DNA of 64,000 nt from Paramyrothecium sp. XJ0827 (Eukaryota > Ascomycota > Sordariomycetes > Hypocreales > Stachybotryaceae). Within the stretch, counting starts at the first letter, position 1; every line of letters starts with the position of its first letter. Under the pieces are notes generated by a model. The model ran no database searches. It saw only the letters and a list, made by a program, of their open reading frames with translations, and was not told the origin of the DNA. A program made the position numbers and the translations under genes. The stretch covers positions 4,340,001 through 4,404,000 of the forward strand of contig JAJFPB010000001.1 in NCBI GenBank assembly GCA_020881915.1. Reading direction: 5' to 3'. Below are positions 31,933 to 43,202 of the stretch, piece by piece.

Positions 31933-34925
31933 GAGATCGAGCGGATGCAGCCGGACACGAGCCTCGCCTAGGACGGCTCGTAGGCAAGGAGGAGGGAGAA
32001 GGGGGTTCCAAAAACGCGGCGAAAGCCTCCAAAACTGATAAGCGGAAGATCGATTGAAAAGATTGACGTGGCAAGATGGTGGTGGGATGGTGATGATGGC
32101 TACACTCTTTGTCTCTGCTTGGGTATGAGGAGGCAGGAGTGAGTTGACCACGACGTGCTCCTGCTATTGAAGCACCGGCATTCATACGTCCCTCTGCGCT
32201 GATACTTGACTTGACACCCACTTCAACAACAGGAGCCGCCTTTGCGATTAGCTGCCTTGCATCTTGGAGGCTCCATGCGCCAACTGCTGGAGAAATGTGA
32301 CGAGGGTGTCAAGCTTACGAAGAGCACACACAAACATTTCTCACGTGGCAGCGTCAAGTGCTCGCAGCCGTGGCACTGTTTGCCAACGTTGAGGAACGCC
32401 TATGACAGCCGCATATACCAGCCATGGTGAACACATTATGGCGGTCTAGGCAATGGTCGCCGGCTCGTCAAACCGTGGCTGACGCTTTGCATGAAGGGAC
32501 AGGATCCAGATAGCCCGGAATGGTTTGTCGAAACGGCTACCTGCAGGCTCCTATTGAGACAGTTGTCATGTTTGCTCCCTAGGCTACCACTGCAGTGAGT
32601 GCTGCAAACGATACAGATGTAGAGAGATTACAAAATTCTGGGGATGGCCATTTGGAAGCTTCCTTGTTGCTGCACTGGTGGTCGAATACAGCCTAGAACA
32701 TGCCTGTATGGTGTCTATGTGGGTGGTCTTGCGACGATCGACCGAGCCCATTGGCAATCACTTTCCACTCGATCAGACAGGCATTACAAATACTGCCGAC
32801 AGGGTCACATTTGAGAAAGAGATCAACTTCTTGACACGGACACGATTCGCTACGGGCCATCTTAGTAGAGGCGGGTGCCATATCATTATGCAGAGGGAAA
32901 GAGCTACGTGAATCAGCTTTCCGTCGGCATTTAGGCGTAGAAAGGCAGCGCATGTTGCTTGTTCACGTCGAATATAGATTTGCAGGGGGTTGGCAGGTCT
33001 GACTTGTCGCATTGTGCAAGCGTACTGTAGCTGAGGTCCAACCACTTCAGTGCAGACTTAGACGGAGCTGCTTGAAACGCCGATGAAAGCGTGGTGAACT
33101 CTGCGCTAGACGAAGGCGAGGAAAGCTTGGTAGATCCGGAATTCTAATGTGCCGAGCAGAAGGTGCGTGCATGGGTTAGTTAGCCGTAGCCCGGGCAAAC
33201 GTGCGACTGTCGAGGAAGAGGAAGAGGGGAAACCAAGAGATGGCCAAGAGATGTGCGTCATGGCATCCGGGGTTGACAGTACGGTCTGGCTCCGAAGACT
33301 ATTCGATTCGATTTAGGAGATGCCGAGTTGTCGCCGTTCTGTGCTTGTGCGAACTCTGTTGCAGACGGCTTCCGACTAACGAGGAGCTGAAAACTTGTCC
33401 CATTCGGCGATTATGTATTTATTGTTTTGTTTTACTGCAGGGTTGTCCCGTTCGGAGAAGAAAATTTAGAGAAACGTTTCTGAGTCGATCACATTCCGGC
33501 GGTTCCAGGGACCACGTTGTCGGGCTTGTCTCGAACCAGCAAACAGGTACAGGTACCGTGGACAGTGCAAGGTACCCGGAAAAGAGCAGCGCCATCAAAA
33601 TCCGATGGCCTCCCCGCCCATCCATCCTTTCTCCGCCGGATGAAGGAGTCGCAATTCCTGGCGCTGCACGACTCAGTCAGACAAGTGGCCCAATGCAGCG
33701 ATAAAGTCGGCCCCCTCGACCATCACAGCCCTTTTGGGTAGCGAGAGGAGAGGGAAGGGACAGTGGCCCCGATCCCACAATCACGGCCAGGGGTTCTCTG
33801 ATCTTACGATCATCCCATTAGTAGTCTGTACCATTGCAGCGTTTCCAGCAGTCCGCTGAGGTACTATGCCTTACCCAACCAAGCTTGCAGTATCCAAGGC
33901 GGGCACTGTACCTGACCCTCTCCATTGATGTGGGGCGAACAGCACCAGAACAAAGGAAGGACACTGGAGAAGGGTTTTCCCAGTGGACCTGGGCAGCCGG
34001 GACTGCTTGTACCCGCTACCTCGACCGCCGTAGCCCGAATGAGGCATGGCACCAGCGCCCGGTGCCTCGGCAGAGTCGGATGAATGACGATAAGCGCGAG
34101 ATCCAGAACCACAGGGCAGCCGGGCGGGGGTGCTTTCGCAGGAAAGCGAGCCGTGACGGCATGGACCACAAACCAAGGAAGCAGAGATTGGGGTTGTTTG
34201 CGTTTAATGATGACCCCAATCTGATGTGATGCGATCGGGATGCCGTGCTGCTGTCCCCCGTCAGACCCATCTACACTTTTCACACCGTGCTGCGATATGC
34301 AATATATACTGCATTTCATCTTACGGCATTCGGGAAATGCGATCCTCAATGAACGGGCCGGGCACCCTGCCATGATCGGTCGGGCGGCCGAACTGGTTGC
34401 TGTACAGGTACCAGCAAAACGCTGGTCTTACACACTGCCTCGTGCTACGGGTTGGGTACTGAGAACGGCGACGGGAGCTGCGCGCTGCTGGGCTATGCGC
34501 TGGTCCCCTACAGTGGCATCGGCCAATCAATTTCCCATTGCGCTGCTTCCATGCCGCACAGCCCCATCCATCCGTCCATCCATCTGCATGTTATTACCTG
34601 ACCTATGTGCAAGTACTCGGTACCTACCTGTTGTAGAGCACTAACTACGCGTGGGCCTCTTTCAGAATTGACTTTGGTCGTCCTTGATGCCCGTCTCGTA
34701 CTGTGCAGTACCTTGGCTTGCCTCGCCTGACTTGCATCTTTCCAACACACCACAATCTCATCATTCTTCGTGCTCTTTCACCTCCATTGCTTAATTTTCC
34801 GCCATCGCCTCCCCTTTGCTAGAAACTAGGAACTCCGCAAGGTTTTACGCTCCTCCCTCGCCTGGTACATATCGAATTCGTTGCTGTCCCCCAGCTGTAC
34901 ATCCATCCCGACATCTCCATTCACC
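31933..34925. other. 3.0-kb gene-free stretch
   Basis: Open frames are short and show no family resemblance. GGTACC palindromes are frequent in the second half (33552, 33571, 34407, 34619). The last 250 bp are CT-rich and probably the leader of the gene at 34926. Confidence 0.55.
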
Positions 34926-35914
34926 ATGCCTATCCGGAATCCCTTCGCTCGCCGGCCCGGCGTCGCTCCCGTCGCCGACGAGAACTTGCGCCCTCACCAA
35001 GACAGCCCGACCACTCCTGGCTTCGAGCGCGTCGACACTGTCGGATCGAAGTCGTCCTCCGTCCTCAGCATCCGCAGCAGCAAGGGCCAGGACAACGGCG
35101 AATACAAGATGAGCGGTACGTCCTCTTGGCGCCGCGTTGCGCACGCTGCTCCCCCGCCTTGCGCTTCCCATTCCGGGGAGCATGTCACAAGACCACCTCG
35201 CTAACCCATGTTCTCTTTCGCCAAAACAGTCGTCAACGACAGCGGCGTCTACTTGCCGGTAAGTCAGGGAATCTGCATAGCTTGCCGGCGAGCTACAACA
35301 AGCTAACTCGAATCCCAGCCATCGCCTACCGAGGAAAAGGGCCAGTGGCCTCGCAAGTACCTGACCTCTCGCACCTCAACGGACACCCGCAGCAGCCTCG
35401 GCGATATCGAGCACTTCTCCATTTCCAGAGAATCCTTTGACTCGTACAGGAGATCTTTCGTAAGACAGCCTCTGCATCGGCCTCGTTTCTGCGCAAAGTC
35501 TCGATGTGCGCACTAGTTATTGCCCGACAATACTAACACATGGCTAAGGACATTACCGCACGATCGCCAATTGTCACTAGTGACGCTCCCACAAGACAAA
35601 GCCTCGATTCGGCTCGTTTTCCACGCCTGCCTAGAAGCGCGGTTGATTGGAAGACCGGACAGCCGTCCCCGACTGTCGAAGAGAGCTTCGAGGATGTCGG
35701 CCTGGACGATAACAAGCAGAACTCCCATCAGCAGCGCAAGCGCGGGTTCTTCTCCAAGTTCTCCGACTCGCAAGAGAAGGATGCATCAGCTCAGCCCACC
35801 CCTTCCCGTTTCCACATGCCCGGCCGGAAGCGAGGCCAGAGCGGTCAAGGAGCCGAGCTGGGCACCATCCCACCCCAACCCCAGGTCATGGTCACCTCCC
35901 ACGACAACCGGTAA
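34926..35914 (+). CDS. Fungal-specific disordered protein, four exons
   Basis: Exons 34926-35115, 35230-35258 (29 nt), 35319-35459 and 35549-35914 give 241 aa. The introns are 114, 60 and 89 nt. The third ends with a textbook TACTAAC branch site and the second contains GCTAACTC. The protein starts MPIRNPFARRPG, continues with PGFERVDTVGSKSSSVLSI, then across splices KMSVVNDSGVYLPPSPTEEKG, and ends in a Ser/Gln/Lys-rich tail containing RKRGFFSKFSDSQEK. It is hydrophilic throughout, with no membrane segment or catalytic motif. The exon junctions read smoothly in frame, which supports the model. Function unknown. Confidence 0.85.
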
Positions 35915-37124
35915 AGATGCGACATGAGAGCAAGCCCGGCACGTTTGGCACATCTCCATCATCTTCCAACCTTCTTCTTTTCATGTCTTCTTAGAGATAC
36001 CGGCTTTTGATTTCGTACACGGCGTTCATGGCGGAGGGCTTATCTGGGAACGCATCACATTCGCTATTGTATGCAACGGGCTATGATAGAAAGACTGTTA
36101 GGGACAGACGCTCCCACACGATCCGATTAGGGGAATACAACGCACAGCCCTGTCTATGCGTACGACAACGTTTTCCTTGTCACGGAGAACTACGGCTCAT
36201 ATTACTCTGATAATGATAATTCACATGCACATACACCTTTATCGAGTGCTGCACCGGTCTTAATGCCAATTGTTACTCCAGTGTTGCTCCTGGGCGAAAG
36301 CCGTCGTGGTGTTTGACTAGCGAACTCATATATGATGGTGCCAAGACGAATCTATTACAGCATCAGTCTAATGGACGACTATGTCTCAGGAACGAACAGG
36401 ATTGACTAGAATTGCCACTGCAAGAGGCGACCCGTCGGAAGCCCCATCAGGAAAGAACCCTTCGCCCCTATTGCTGCTCTGAATCCCCGGACTCTCCCCA
36501 GACCCTCATGGTCAGGAAGCAAGGGGTTCCCGAGTTTGCGCATCATCTAGGTAATCCACGTCTCAGGTAAGGAGAGGTTAGCTGGTCGCATGGGCAAGAC
36601 GAGATGGTTGCTACCCAAGTTGACGGCATGCCCGATTCCGGAGATCCGCCGGGTGTAAAGAATCTCCGCCCCCACCCACCCATCTACGGCGGTAGTGCAA
36701 CATTCAACCGTCGTAGGCTGGTGTATCCATTATTTGTCGCTTGGAGGGCGTGGCGCTGCGGGGGCCCAAGGAAAGGCGATTTGCTACTGGGGAATGGGAC
36801 AAAGTCGGAGGGTCAGGTCAGTTAGTCATGGCGTGCTTTCGAAGCCCATGATCTGATCGTGGAACCTCTCAGTTGCATTTTTGCGGTTATTGTTCTTGTG
36901 TGCGAGCTTTGAGGAAACCACCTGGTGATTTTGTCTGCTCTAGACGACGACGACGGCTATGTAGGTAAACTCGTTCTGGGGTGGCTCTCTACGTTGATGA
37001 ATTTGGCTTCGTTTCTAATGCGGTCGCAGTTGAGAAGCTTTGACCCATCGAACAGTGGTGCATCGTTGCCGTGTCTTGATCGGTGAGAATTAGACAGTCT
37101 AGCTTTCGTGTCACGCAAGAAAAA
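35915..37124. other. Intergenic region
   Basis: 1.2 kb between two co-directional genes. No coding region or RNA gene is recognised. Confidence 0.6.
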
Positions 37125-38463
37125 ATGTCGTCCAACGAAATTCCCATCCGTGAGAAGGCCGCCGAGCCCGTCTCGAACGGCCACGGAACCTCACTGTCGC
37201 TGGCCACACGCTCCGTCCACGCCGACGACCGCATCTCCATTCATCGCGCGGTTGCGCCAGCCATTCACACCAGCACCACGTTCCGTTACAGTGATGATCC
37301 TGACTTGCTCGAGCCGCCGGAGAACCATGATGTGAGTGGTTGTGCTTGATTCCTCGCCGCCCTGCCGCCAGCAGTTGTCCCAGCCTACTAACACGGAGCT
37401 CCGTCCGCCGTCCGTCATGCAGCCCGACGCTCCCAAGGATTCGCACATTTACTCGCGCTTGTCCAACCCCAACACGACCCGTCTCGAGGCCGTTCTGACC
37501 TCCATCCTCGGCGGGCCCTCCGTTACCTACGGGTCCGGCCTTTCTGCCTTCCACGCGATGCTTGTCCACCTCAACCCTAAGCGCATCGCCATTGGGGAAG
37601 GGTACCACGGTTGCCACGGCGTCATTCGCATCCTATCTCGCCTAACGGGACTCCAGCAACTGCCGCTCGACTGCGATCCGTCTGAGCTCCAGCCTGGCGA
37701 CGTTGTTCATGTCGAAACGCCTCTGAACCCCACCGGCGAGGCGCGGGATCTGAAGTACTACGCCGACAAGGCACATGCCGCCGGCGCATACCTGACCGTT
37801 GATGCCACGTTCGCCCCACCCCCATTGCTTGATCCCTTTGCTTTTGGCGCCGACATCGTTATGCACAGTGGTACCAAGTATATTGGCGGCCACTCAGATA
37901 TGCTTTGTGGCGTGGTGGCTGTGAACCCCAAACATGAAACTTGGTTGAATGGTCTGCTCGCGGACCGTGTCTATCTCGGTTCCGTGATGGGAAGTCTCGA
38001 GGGTTGGCTGGGCCTTCGCTCTCTTCGTACCATGGAGCTGCGTGTCAAGCGCCAGAGCGAGACCGCCACGGCGCTGGTGCAGTGGCTGGCCGGTCATCTT
38101 GGTGATCCCTCCAACCCCGTGGGAGCCGTTGTCGACCGCGTTCTTCATGCCAGTTTGCAGCCAGAGGCGAGCCAGGAGGGCAGTTGGTTGAGACAGCAGA
38201 TGCCTGTTGGATATGGCCCCGTCTTCGCCATAGTGATGAAAGACGCTGCAGTTGCGAAACGCTTGCCGAGCAAGCTACATTTCTTCCACCATGCCACGAG
38301 CTTGGGTGGCACCGAGAGTCTTATTGAGTGGCGTCGGATGTCTGACGACACAGTAGATCCCCGCTTATTGCGAGTCAGCATTGGCGTGGAGGGGTTCGAT
38401 GACCTCAAGCGAGACCTTCAGGAGGCATTTGAAGCGCTTCAGGCAGACAAGGACAGTGTTTAG
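37125..38463 (+). CDS. Cys/Met-metabolism PLP-dependent enzyme (cystathionine synthase/lyase-like)
   Basis: Two exons, 37125-37331 and 37423-38463, give 415 aa. The 91-nt intron has a CTACTAAC branch site. The fold-type I signature is clear: SVHADD and APAIHTSTTFRYS at the N-terminus, IYSRLSNPNTTRLEAVL, YGSGLSAFHAML, HVETPLNPTGEARDL, and the PLP-lysine segment MHSGTKYIGGHSDML with Lys221. The C-terminal GTESLIEWR and LRVSIGVE blocks are also present. The family makes or breaks C-S bonds in transsulfuration. This variant, with a shortened region before the PLP lysine, resembles yeast Yhr112c-type proteins, whose reaction is not settled. I would not call it a proven cystathionine gamma-synthase. 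Confidence 0.9.
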
Positions 38464-39088
38464 TCCAACTTCGAAGTGGAAATATGTTCTGCGGCATTCC
38501 GATGCCACTGGTCCGCATTATCGTTGAAGATGGAATCAAAAAGCCGAGAAGGAAACATAGAAGTTGCGCTTCCAGGAAAGAAAAGATCCACGATATAAAG
38601 AGATACAATGAAAGTAAAGAGTTGGAAAGCAGCAAGCATAAAGACAGTAAAACATGTGACATGCGATACTTGAATCGAAAATCGTGATAGAGTACATGAA
38701 TAGTAGAAAAGAAATATCTCTTGTGAAGCGCTCCACTTCCTAGCTCTATATCCCCTCGTAAAATAGACCACCCTAATAATACAGGGTAAAGAAGGAAACC
38801 CCCCCAAAATTGAATCTAGGAAAACCAGTCTATGAAGAAATGATAATTAAAGTGAAGGCGTTGCAAAAAAAGAAAGGGAAAAGTTTGAAAATAAGACAAG
38901 ATGAGAAAAAAAAAAAGAGAAGAGGAGGAAAGGAGAACGAGGGGGGTTAGCTCGTGAAGAGGTATCGAACCATGCAAACGCCCAGTTGGTTTTCCCATGC
39001 CTATTCCCTAGCCGCATATCATTTCATTCGTCAGAAGTCGGGACCATTCATGATCCCGGAGCCCATAAACCCATTACCCAATCGTAAA
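38464..39088. other. Convergent 3' flanks, purine-rich
   Basis: A 625-bp spacer between convergent genes. The part at about 38840-38945 is almost all purine on the plus strand (AAAAGAGAAGAGGAGG-like). No gene is seen. Confidence 0.6.
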
Positions 39089-39829
39089 TCACTTCTTTTG
39101 TGTCGTTCTCTCTTGAGAGTCGTGTCCATCACCAGTCGTGCTACCGGGATTGCTCGCGGCTTCGCCTTTTTCTGCTTCTTCTTGCGGAAGCCACAAATCA
39201 AACCACGTGGCAAGCGGTCTGTGTTTCATTTGACGTCTGTGATCAGTGCGCCTGGTTAGCATGGATTCTGTAAGTCAATGCAGAGTAAGAGCCATTTACC
39301 TAGCTTGCCGCTGTGGTCCTGTTGGTGACGCTGCAAAGGCGCCGACCTCGCGTAGCTCTGTATTTGCTGAACCTCCACGTGCAGGTTGCCTGGTGTGAAT
39401 ACCCGATGGCCCGGCTAGGTTCTGGCTCCACGAGGTTTGAGAATGTTGTGGAGAAGATGGAGAAGGCTGGTAGGTAGAGACAATTGATTCCTTCCTTGCG
39501 TAAAGCGAGGGCACCGATGAGGAGCAGGTCGTGGCAGGTGAAGTCATTGTGGAATCGGCGCGAGTCGAGAAGAGCTCAGACACGGCGCTCACCACGGGCG
39601 AGACATCGTTGTTGACTGGGGACTCCAGCCATCTGTCGATTGTGCTTTTCTGTGAGGCTTCCAGGCGAGCGGCTGCAGCTTCGACAGCATCCAACCTAGC
39701 CGGGGCTTGGCCTCGGGCAGGCGTAGTGGGTTGAGCCATTGACGAAGTCGAGTCGAGGCTACCTCGTAGGGCCTCTGTGCTCCACGTCCTGTCGTGCTGG
39801 CTTGCGTTGATGTTGGATCGCCTATCCAT
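39089..39829 (-). CDS. Serine-rich protein of unknown function, two exons
   Basis: Exons 39829-39300 and 39236-39089 give 225 aa; the 63-nt intron contains TGCTAACC as a branch site. An unspliced reading would stop at 39296 after 177 aa. The downstream frame encodes QMKHRPLATWFDLWLPQEE, a composition unlike random non-coding DNA, so the second exon is probably real. An alternative acceptor 15 nt earlier (39252) keeps the same frame. The N-terminal part is Ser/Thr/Gln-rich with an Ala-rich helix (LDAVEAAAARLEASQKSTID). No known domain is visible and the function is unknown. Confidence 0.7.
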
Positions 39830-42210
39830 GTTGCTGGCATCGGCAGTTGTAAGAGGCGCTCAGACGGACTGAGTCACTGTAAACGAGCGGCAAACCCAGA
39901 CGAGTTCCGAGGAAGGAATGAACCGAGCTTGAAGCCATGACGGAAGCTTTGTCCAGGGCGCCTGGTTAACTAGATATATATGAGACAGGTCGTCGTCCAA
40001 GGCTGAACCTGGCCCTCGACAGAGAACTGTCCATCTGGTGGAGTGTGTGTAAGTGACGGGCCCGTGAGCCTGTGGCTAAGTCTTCCGCCACGGCGTCACC
40101 GGATTTGCAGCCAACAGGGCCCCATGGATTAGTGGCCGTGCAGCCATACCAAGCCGGAAAGGGTATACTTGGCTCATCAAAAGATTACTGCAAGTAGTAA
40201 GCCAAACCATGCCGGGAAGCCTCTCATTGGCCGCAAAGCCGCGCAAGCGCCAGGTTCTTGTCGATCGACCCGAGTCTTCGTTCCGGCAACGAGAGAGAGG
40301 CGCTCAAAGCATGGTTCATGGGTTGCTGGGCGAGCTTGGTCCAGGTAGAGGTCCAGCGAGTTCGTTCGTGGACGACCCGCGGTCTCTAGCCATTTTGCGT
40401 CATGTAGCTGCCGCATGGGATTGGCACTAGATCCTCTCAGAGCAGTCTATCGATGCACAGGCGCGGTACGATGGAGCCGCGCCCCTCTCACCGGCAGTGA
40501 TGAACTGAGACTTCCTTGGGGTCCCTCTAGAAAGCCTTCCTGTGCAGCGTTTGGGTGAATTGGTTTGGTTGAGAGAGAAGCTGGACGATCACGATTACGC
40601 AAGCCATTGCGCAAGAATGCCAGAGGGGCAGGACGACGATGCGTACGTAGCAAAAACAGCCTCCCCTCTCGCCGAGGCTCATTCTACGCAGCGCATCGGA
40701 CTGGCCCCCACACGACAAGAAAATTCATGATGACTGCTCAGTCATTCCAGAAGGGTGCGGCAGAAGAAATGGAGACGGTTGACGGACCCGAAGATCCATG
40801 GGTGGGAGCATGGGTTAGCCATGAGCGACATGTGCCGGTACTGGGGCCCCCGGGGAAATGAGAGTGTGCTCTCGCGGCGTCGCTGCTCTGGTGACAGGCC
40901 AGGCTCTGATTGGGGCCAAGCGGGCCGCTCCAGGTCCAAGCGGTAGAGGCAGAGCTGGGCGGTGGAGGTGTTGCAGAGAGAGAGGGTGTGGTTGGGTGCA
41001 CAGTGGCCGGGCTACCCGTGCGGTGGGAAGGATGGCCAAGTAAGCAAACGTTGCAGCGACGCAATGGGGACGGCGCGGCGACTTGTGTGAATAGGCGTGG
41101 GGTCCAAAACTTCCCAATGGGTGGATTGGCTGGCGAGAAAGGGCAAATGGCAGACGAGGCAGAGACGAGAAAAGCAAAGCGGAGGGGCGGGCGAACCAGC
41201 GGACCAATCTGACGTACAGCTGAGTTATGTAAGGTACCGGCCCTTAGCTAAGGCCTTCCAATATTCTCTGATTAATCGGCCGGAACACCACTAAGTTAAA
41301 GTGCTGACAGCAGCCTGTAGTGTCCTGTTTTTTCATCATTGCCTACCTTACCTACCTACGCTTTCTTTGGTGTCCTCTTCGAGACTACCTTACCTAGCTA
41401 GACCTTACGGTCCTTACCTCACATGGATATCGCATCACATCACTTTTTCTCACATCCGTGCAGGGCAGGCACAGAGTCGACGGCCCCCGCCACAGACAGA
41501 GCATTCGCAATTTCTTCTGCTTACCCTTTTCAGGCGCACGCCCAGCCAAGTCCTAGGGCTATACTGAGCGGTGCAACTAGGCCCGCCTGGCCCCCGGCTG
41601 GTGGTTTTGCTGCTTTCGGGGTCCCGTCCCTTAGTAGTTTGCTAGATACGTGCACGGACGGATGCAGGTATTTGGACTAGCAGATGAGGAGGACATGGAC
41701 AACGACCGCAAAAAGAACCAAAAAGTTTGTTTTTTTCTATTGCAGGCAAACGACGTTATTCATCTGCCAGGTGATATTGGAAAATGGTTCGCAAACGTCC
41801 TCCTCTGTTGTTTTGCTATTCTTAGCTTCCAAGTTTGTAATGTGATAGTTGGACCTCGTGTAGAACATGTATCTTTTGTCTCTTCCTACTCTGCCGCTGC
41901 TACCTAAGGTGCCCTTATCAGGTTCCGCGCAATGCGCTGTACCTTACGTACCTTAACCTATGGTAAGGTACCTCACCCTGTCGTCATTTTTTTGGTCCCT
42001 TACCTTAATTTTAGCTTAGCACTTGATATCGCTTCACTCACTATCCGTCCCGACCCCTGCCTTGCCTTGTCCACCAAACACCTTTCTTCGGCGCAACTCG
42101 AACCGGCCATTTGCCAATCGGCCATTGCTTCAAGGGGAAATGCCGCCTGTGTCACACCATTCGTGAGGGTATCACGCTCTGCTGCCACTCCTTCCCCAAT
42201 CCATGTCCTG
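39830..42210. other. 2.4-kb divergent intergenic region
   Basis: Several open frames on both strands overlap and none is convincing. The right third is a promoter-like region dense in TACC/CCTTACC (separate entry). GGTACC occurs at 41233 and 41967. Confidence 0.55.
41346..42004 (+). promoter_or_regulatory. Cluster of CCTTACC motifs upstream of the deacetylase gene
   Basis: CCTTACC occurs at 41346, 41388, 41412 and 41998, embedded in TACC-rich DNA, all in the sense orientation of the deacetylase gene whose ATG is at 42211. One reverse copy (GGTAAGG) lies at 41963. Clustering is seen directly; a regulatory role is inferred. Confidence 0.35.
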
Positions 42211-43017
42211 ATGCCCCGACTATCGCTCCTCCGGCTGCCGACCAAGCTGCGGCGACGCGCCAGGCGCAACAGAATGGTCACCCTCCTCGCCCTCGCCGCC
42301 CTATTCTTCCTCCTCGTCGTCCCCTTCTACTCTGTATACTGCGTCTACAAGCCTCCGCCGTGGCTGATCCGCTACTTGCGCGGCAAGTATCCCGATGTCC
42401 TGTTCGAAGTCTCGACGACCGAAAAGGTCATGGCTTTGTCCTTCGACGACGCCCCGTCGGCCTACACCGAGGAGATCATGGACATCCTGAAGGAGAACGA
42501 CGCGCACGCTACGTTCTTCGTCATCGGCTCGCAGGTCGAAGGTCGCGAAGACAAGCTGCGCAAGCTGGTTCATCAGGGGCACGAGCTGGGCAACCACGCC
42601 ATCCACGACGAGCCATCCACGAACCTCAAACTCGATGAGCTGGAGAGGCAGGTCAACGAGGTCAAGAGCAAGCTGGTGGCCGCCTACGAAGCGGAGGGCA
42701 AGATCCTCCCCAACAACTACTTCCGTCCCGGCTCCGGCTTCTTCAATTGGCATATGCGCGACCTCCTGGGCAACCGGGGCTTCCGCATTGTCCTGGGCAG
42801 CGTCTATCCCCATGACGCCCAGATATCGTATCCGGCCACCAATGCCAGACACATATTGAGCATGGTCCATCCGGGAGCCATCATAGTCTGCCACGACAGG
42901 CGGTCCTGGACCGCCCCAATGTTGCGGACGGTATTGCCCGAGCTCAAGAGGCAGGGCTACAAGCTCGTCACGATTACCGACTTGGTCAAAAGCTACGAGC
43001 CTCTTGGAGGCCGTTGA
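42211..43017 (+). CDS. Membrane-anchored polysaccharide (chitin-type) deacetylase, NodB fold
   Basis: 268 aa from the ATG at 42211. The frame is open for 279 nt further upstream, but that part is TACC-rich promoter-like DNA and the ATG before PRLSLLRLPTKLRRRARRNR gives a typical basic N-terminus. A membrane segment (about 23-46) makes it a type II or ER-luminal protein. NodB motif 1 is SFDDAPS (Asp79, Asp80), with Ala where Gly is usual. Motif 2 is GNHAIHDEPS with His129; the residue at the second metal-ligand position is Asp133, not His. Motif 3 is YFRPGSGFF, and IIVCHDRR near the end supplies the late His. The family removes acetyl from chitin or related glycans. The altered motifs mean activity is likely but not certain. 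The gene converges with the terpene synthase, 185 bp away. Confidence 0.88.
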   Translation: MPRLSLLRLPTKLRRRARRNRMVTLLALAALFFLLVVPFYSVYCVYKPPPWLIRYLRGKYPDVLFEVSTTEKVMALSFDDAPSAYTEEIMDILKENDAHATFFVIGSQVEGREDKLRKLVHQGHELGNHAIHDEPSTNLKLDELERQVNEVKSKLVAAYEAEGKILPNNYFRPGSGFFNWHMRDLLGNRGFRIVLGSVYPHDAQISYPATNARHILSMVHPGAIIVCHDRRSWTAPMLRTVLPELKRQGYKLVTITDLVKSYEPLGGR

Positions 43018-43202
43018 TCAATAGTCGGCGCCATCTTATGGTTCTTGTTTGGTTTGTGAGGCAACAGTTCAACTCTTATACATCATATAGAATGGGTTTT
43101 TGTTTTCAGCAACTCTATGTACAACTCAAGGTTGTGGCATTAATTTCGGGGATTGGGTGTATACAAGGAGAACGCAGCGACAGGACCAAGAATCGAGAGA
43201 GG

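Noticed and set aside
41932..42210. N-terminal extension of the deacetylase to an upstream ATG
   Set aside because: The extension is encoded by TACC-rich promoter-like DNA and would bury the basic and hydrophobic anchor inside the protein; the ATG at 42211 gives a normal membrane-anchored start.
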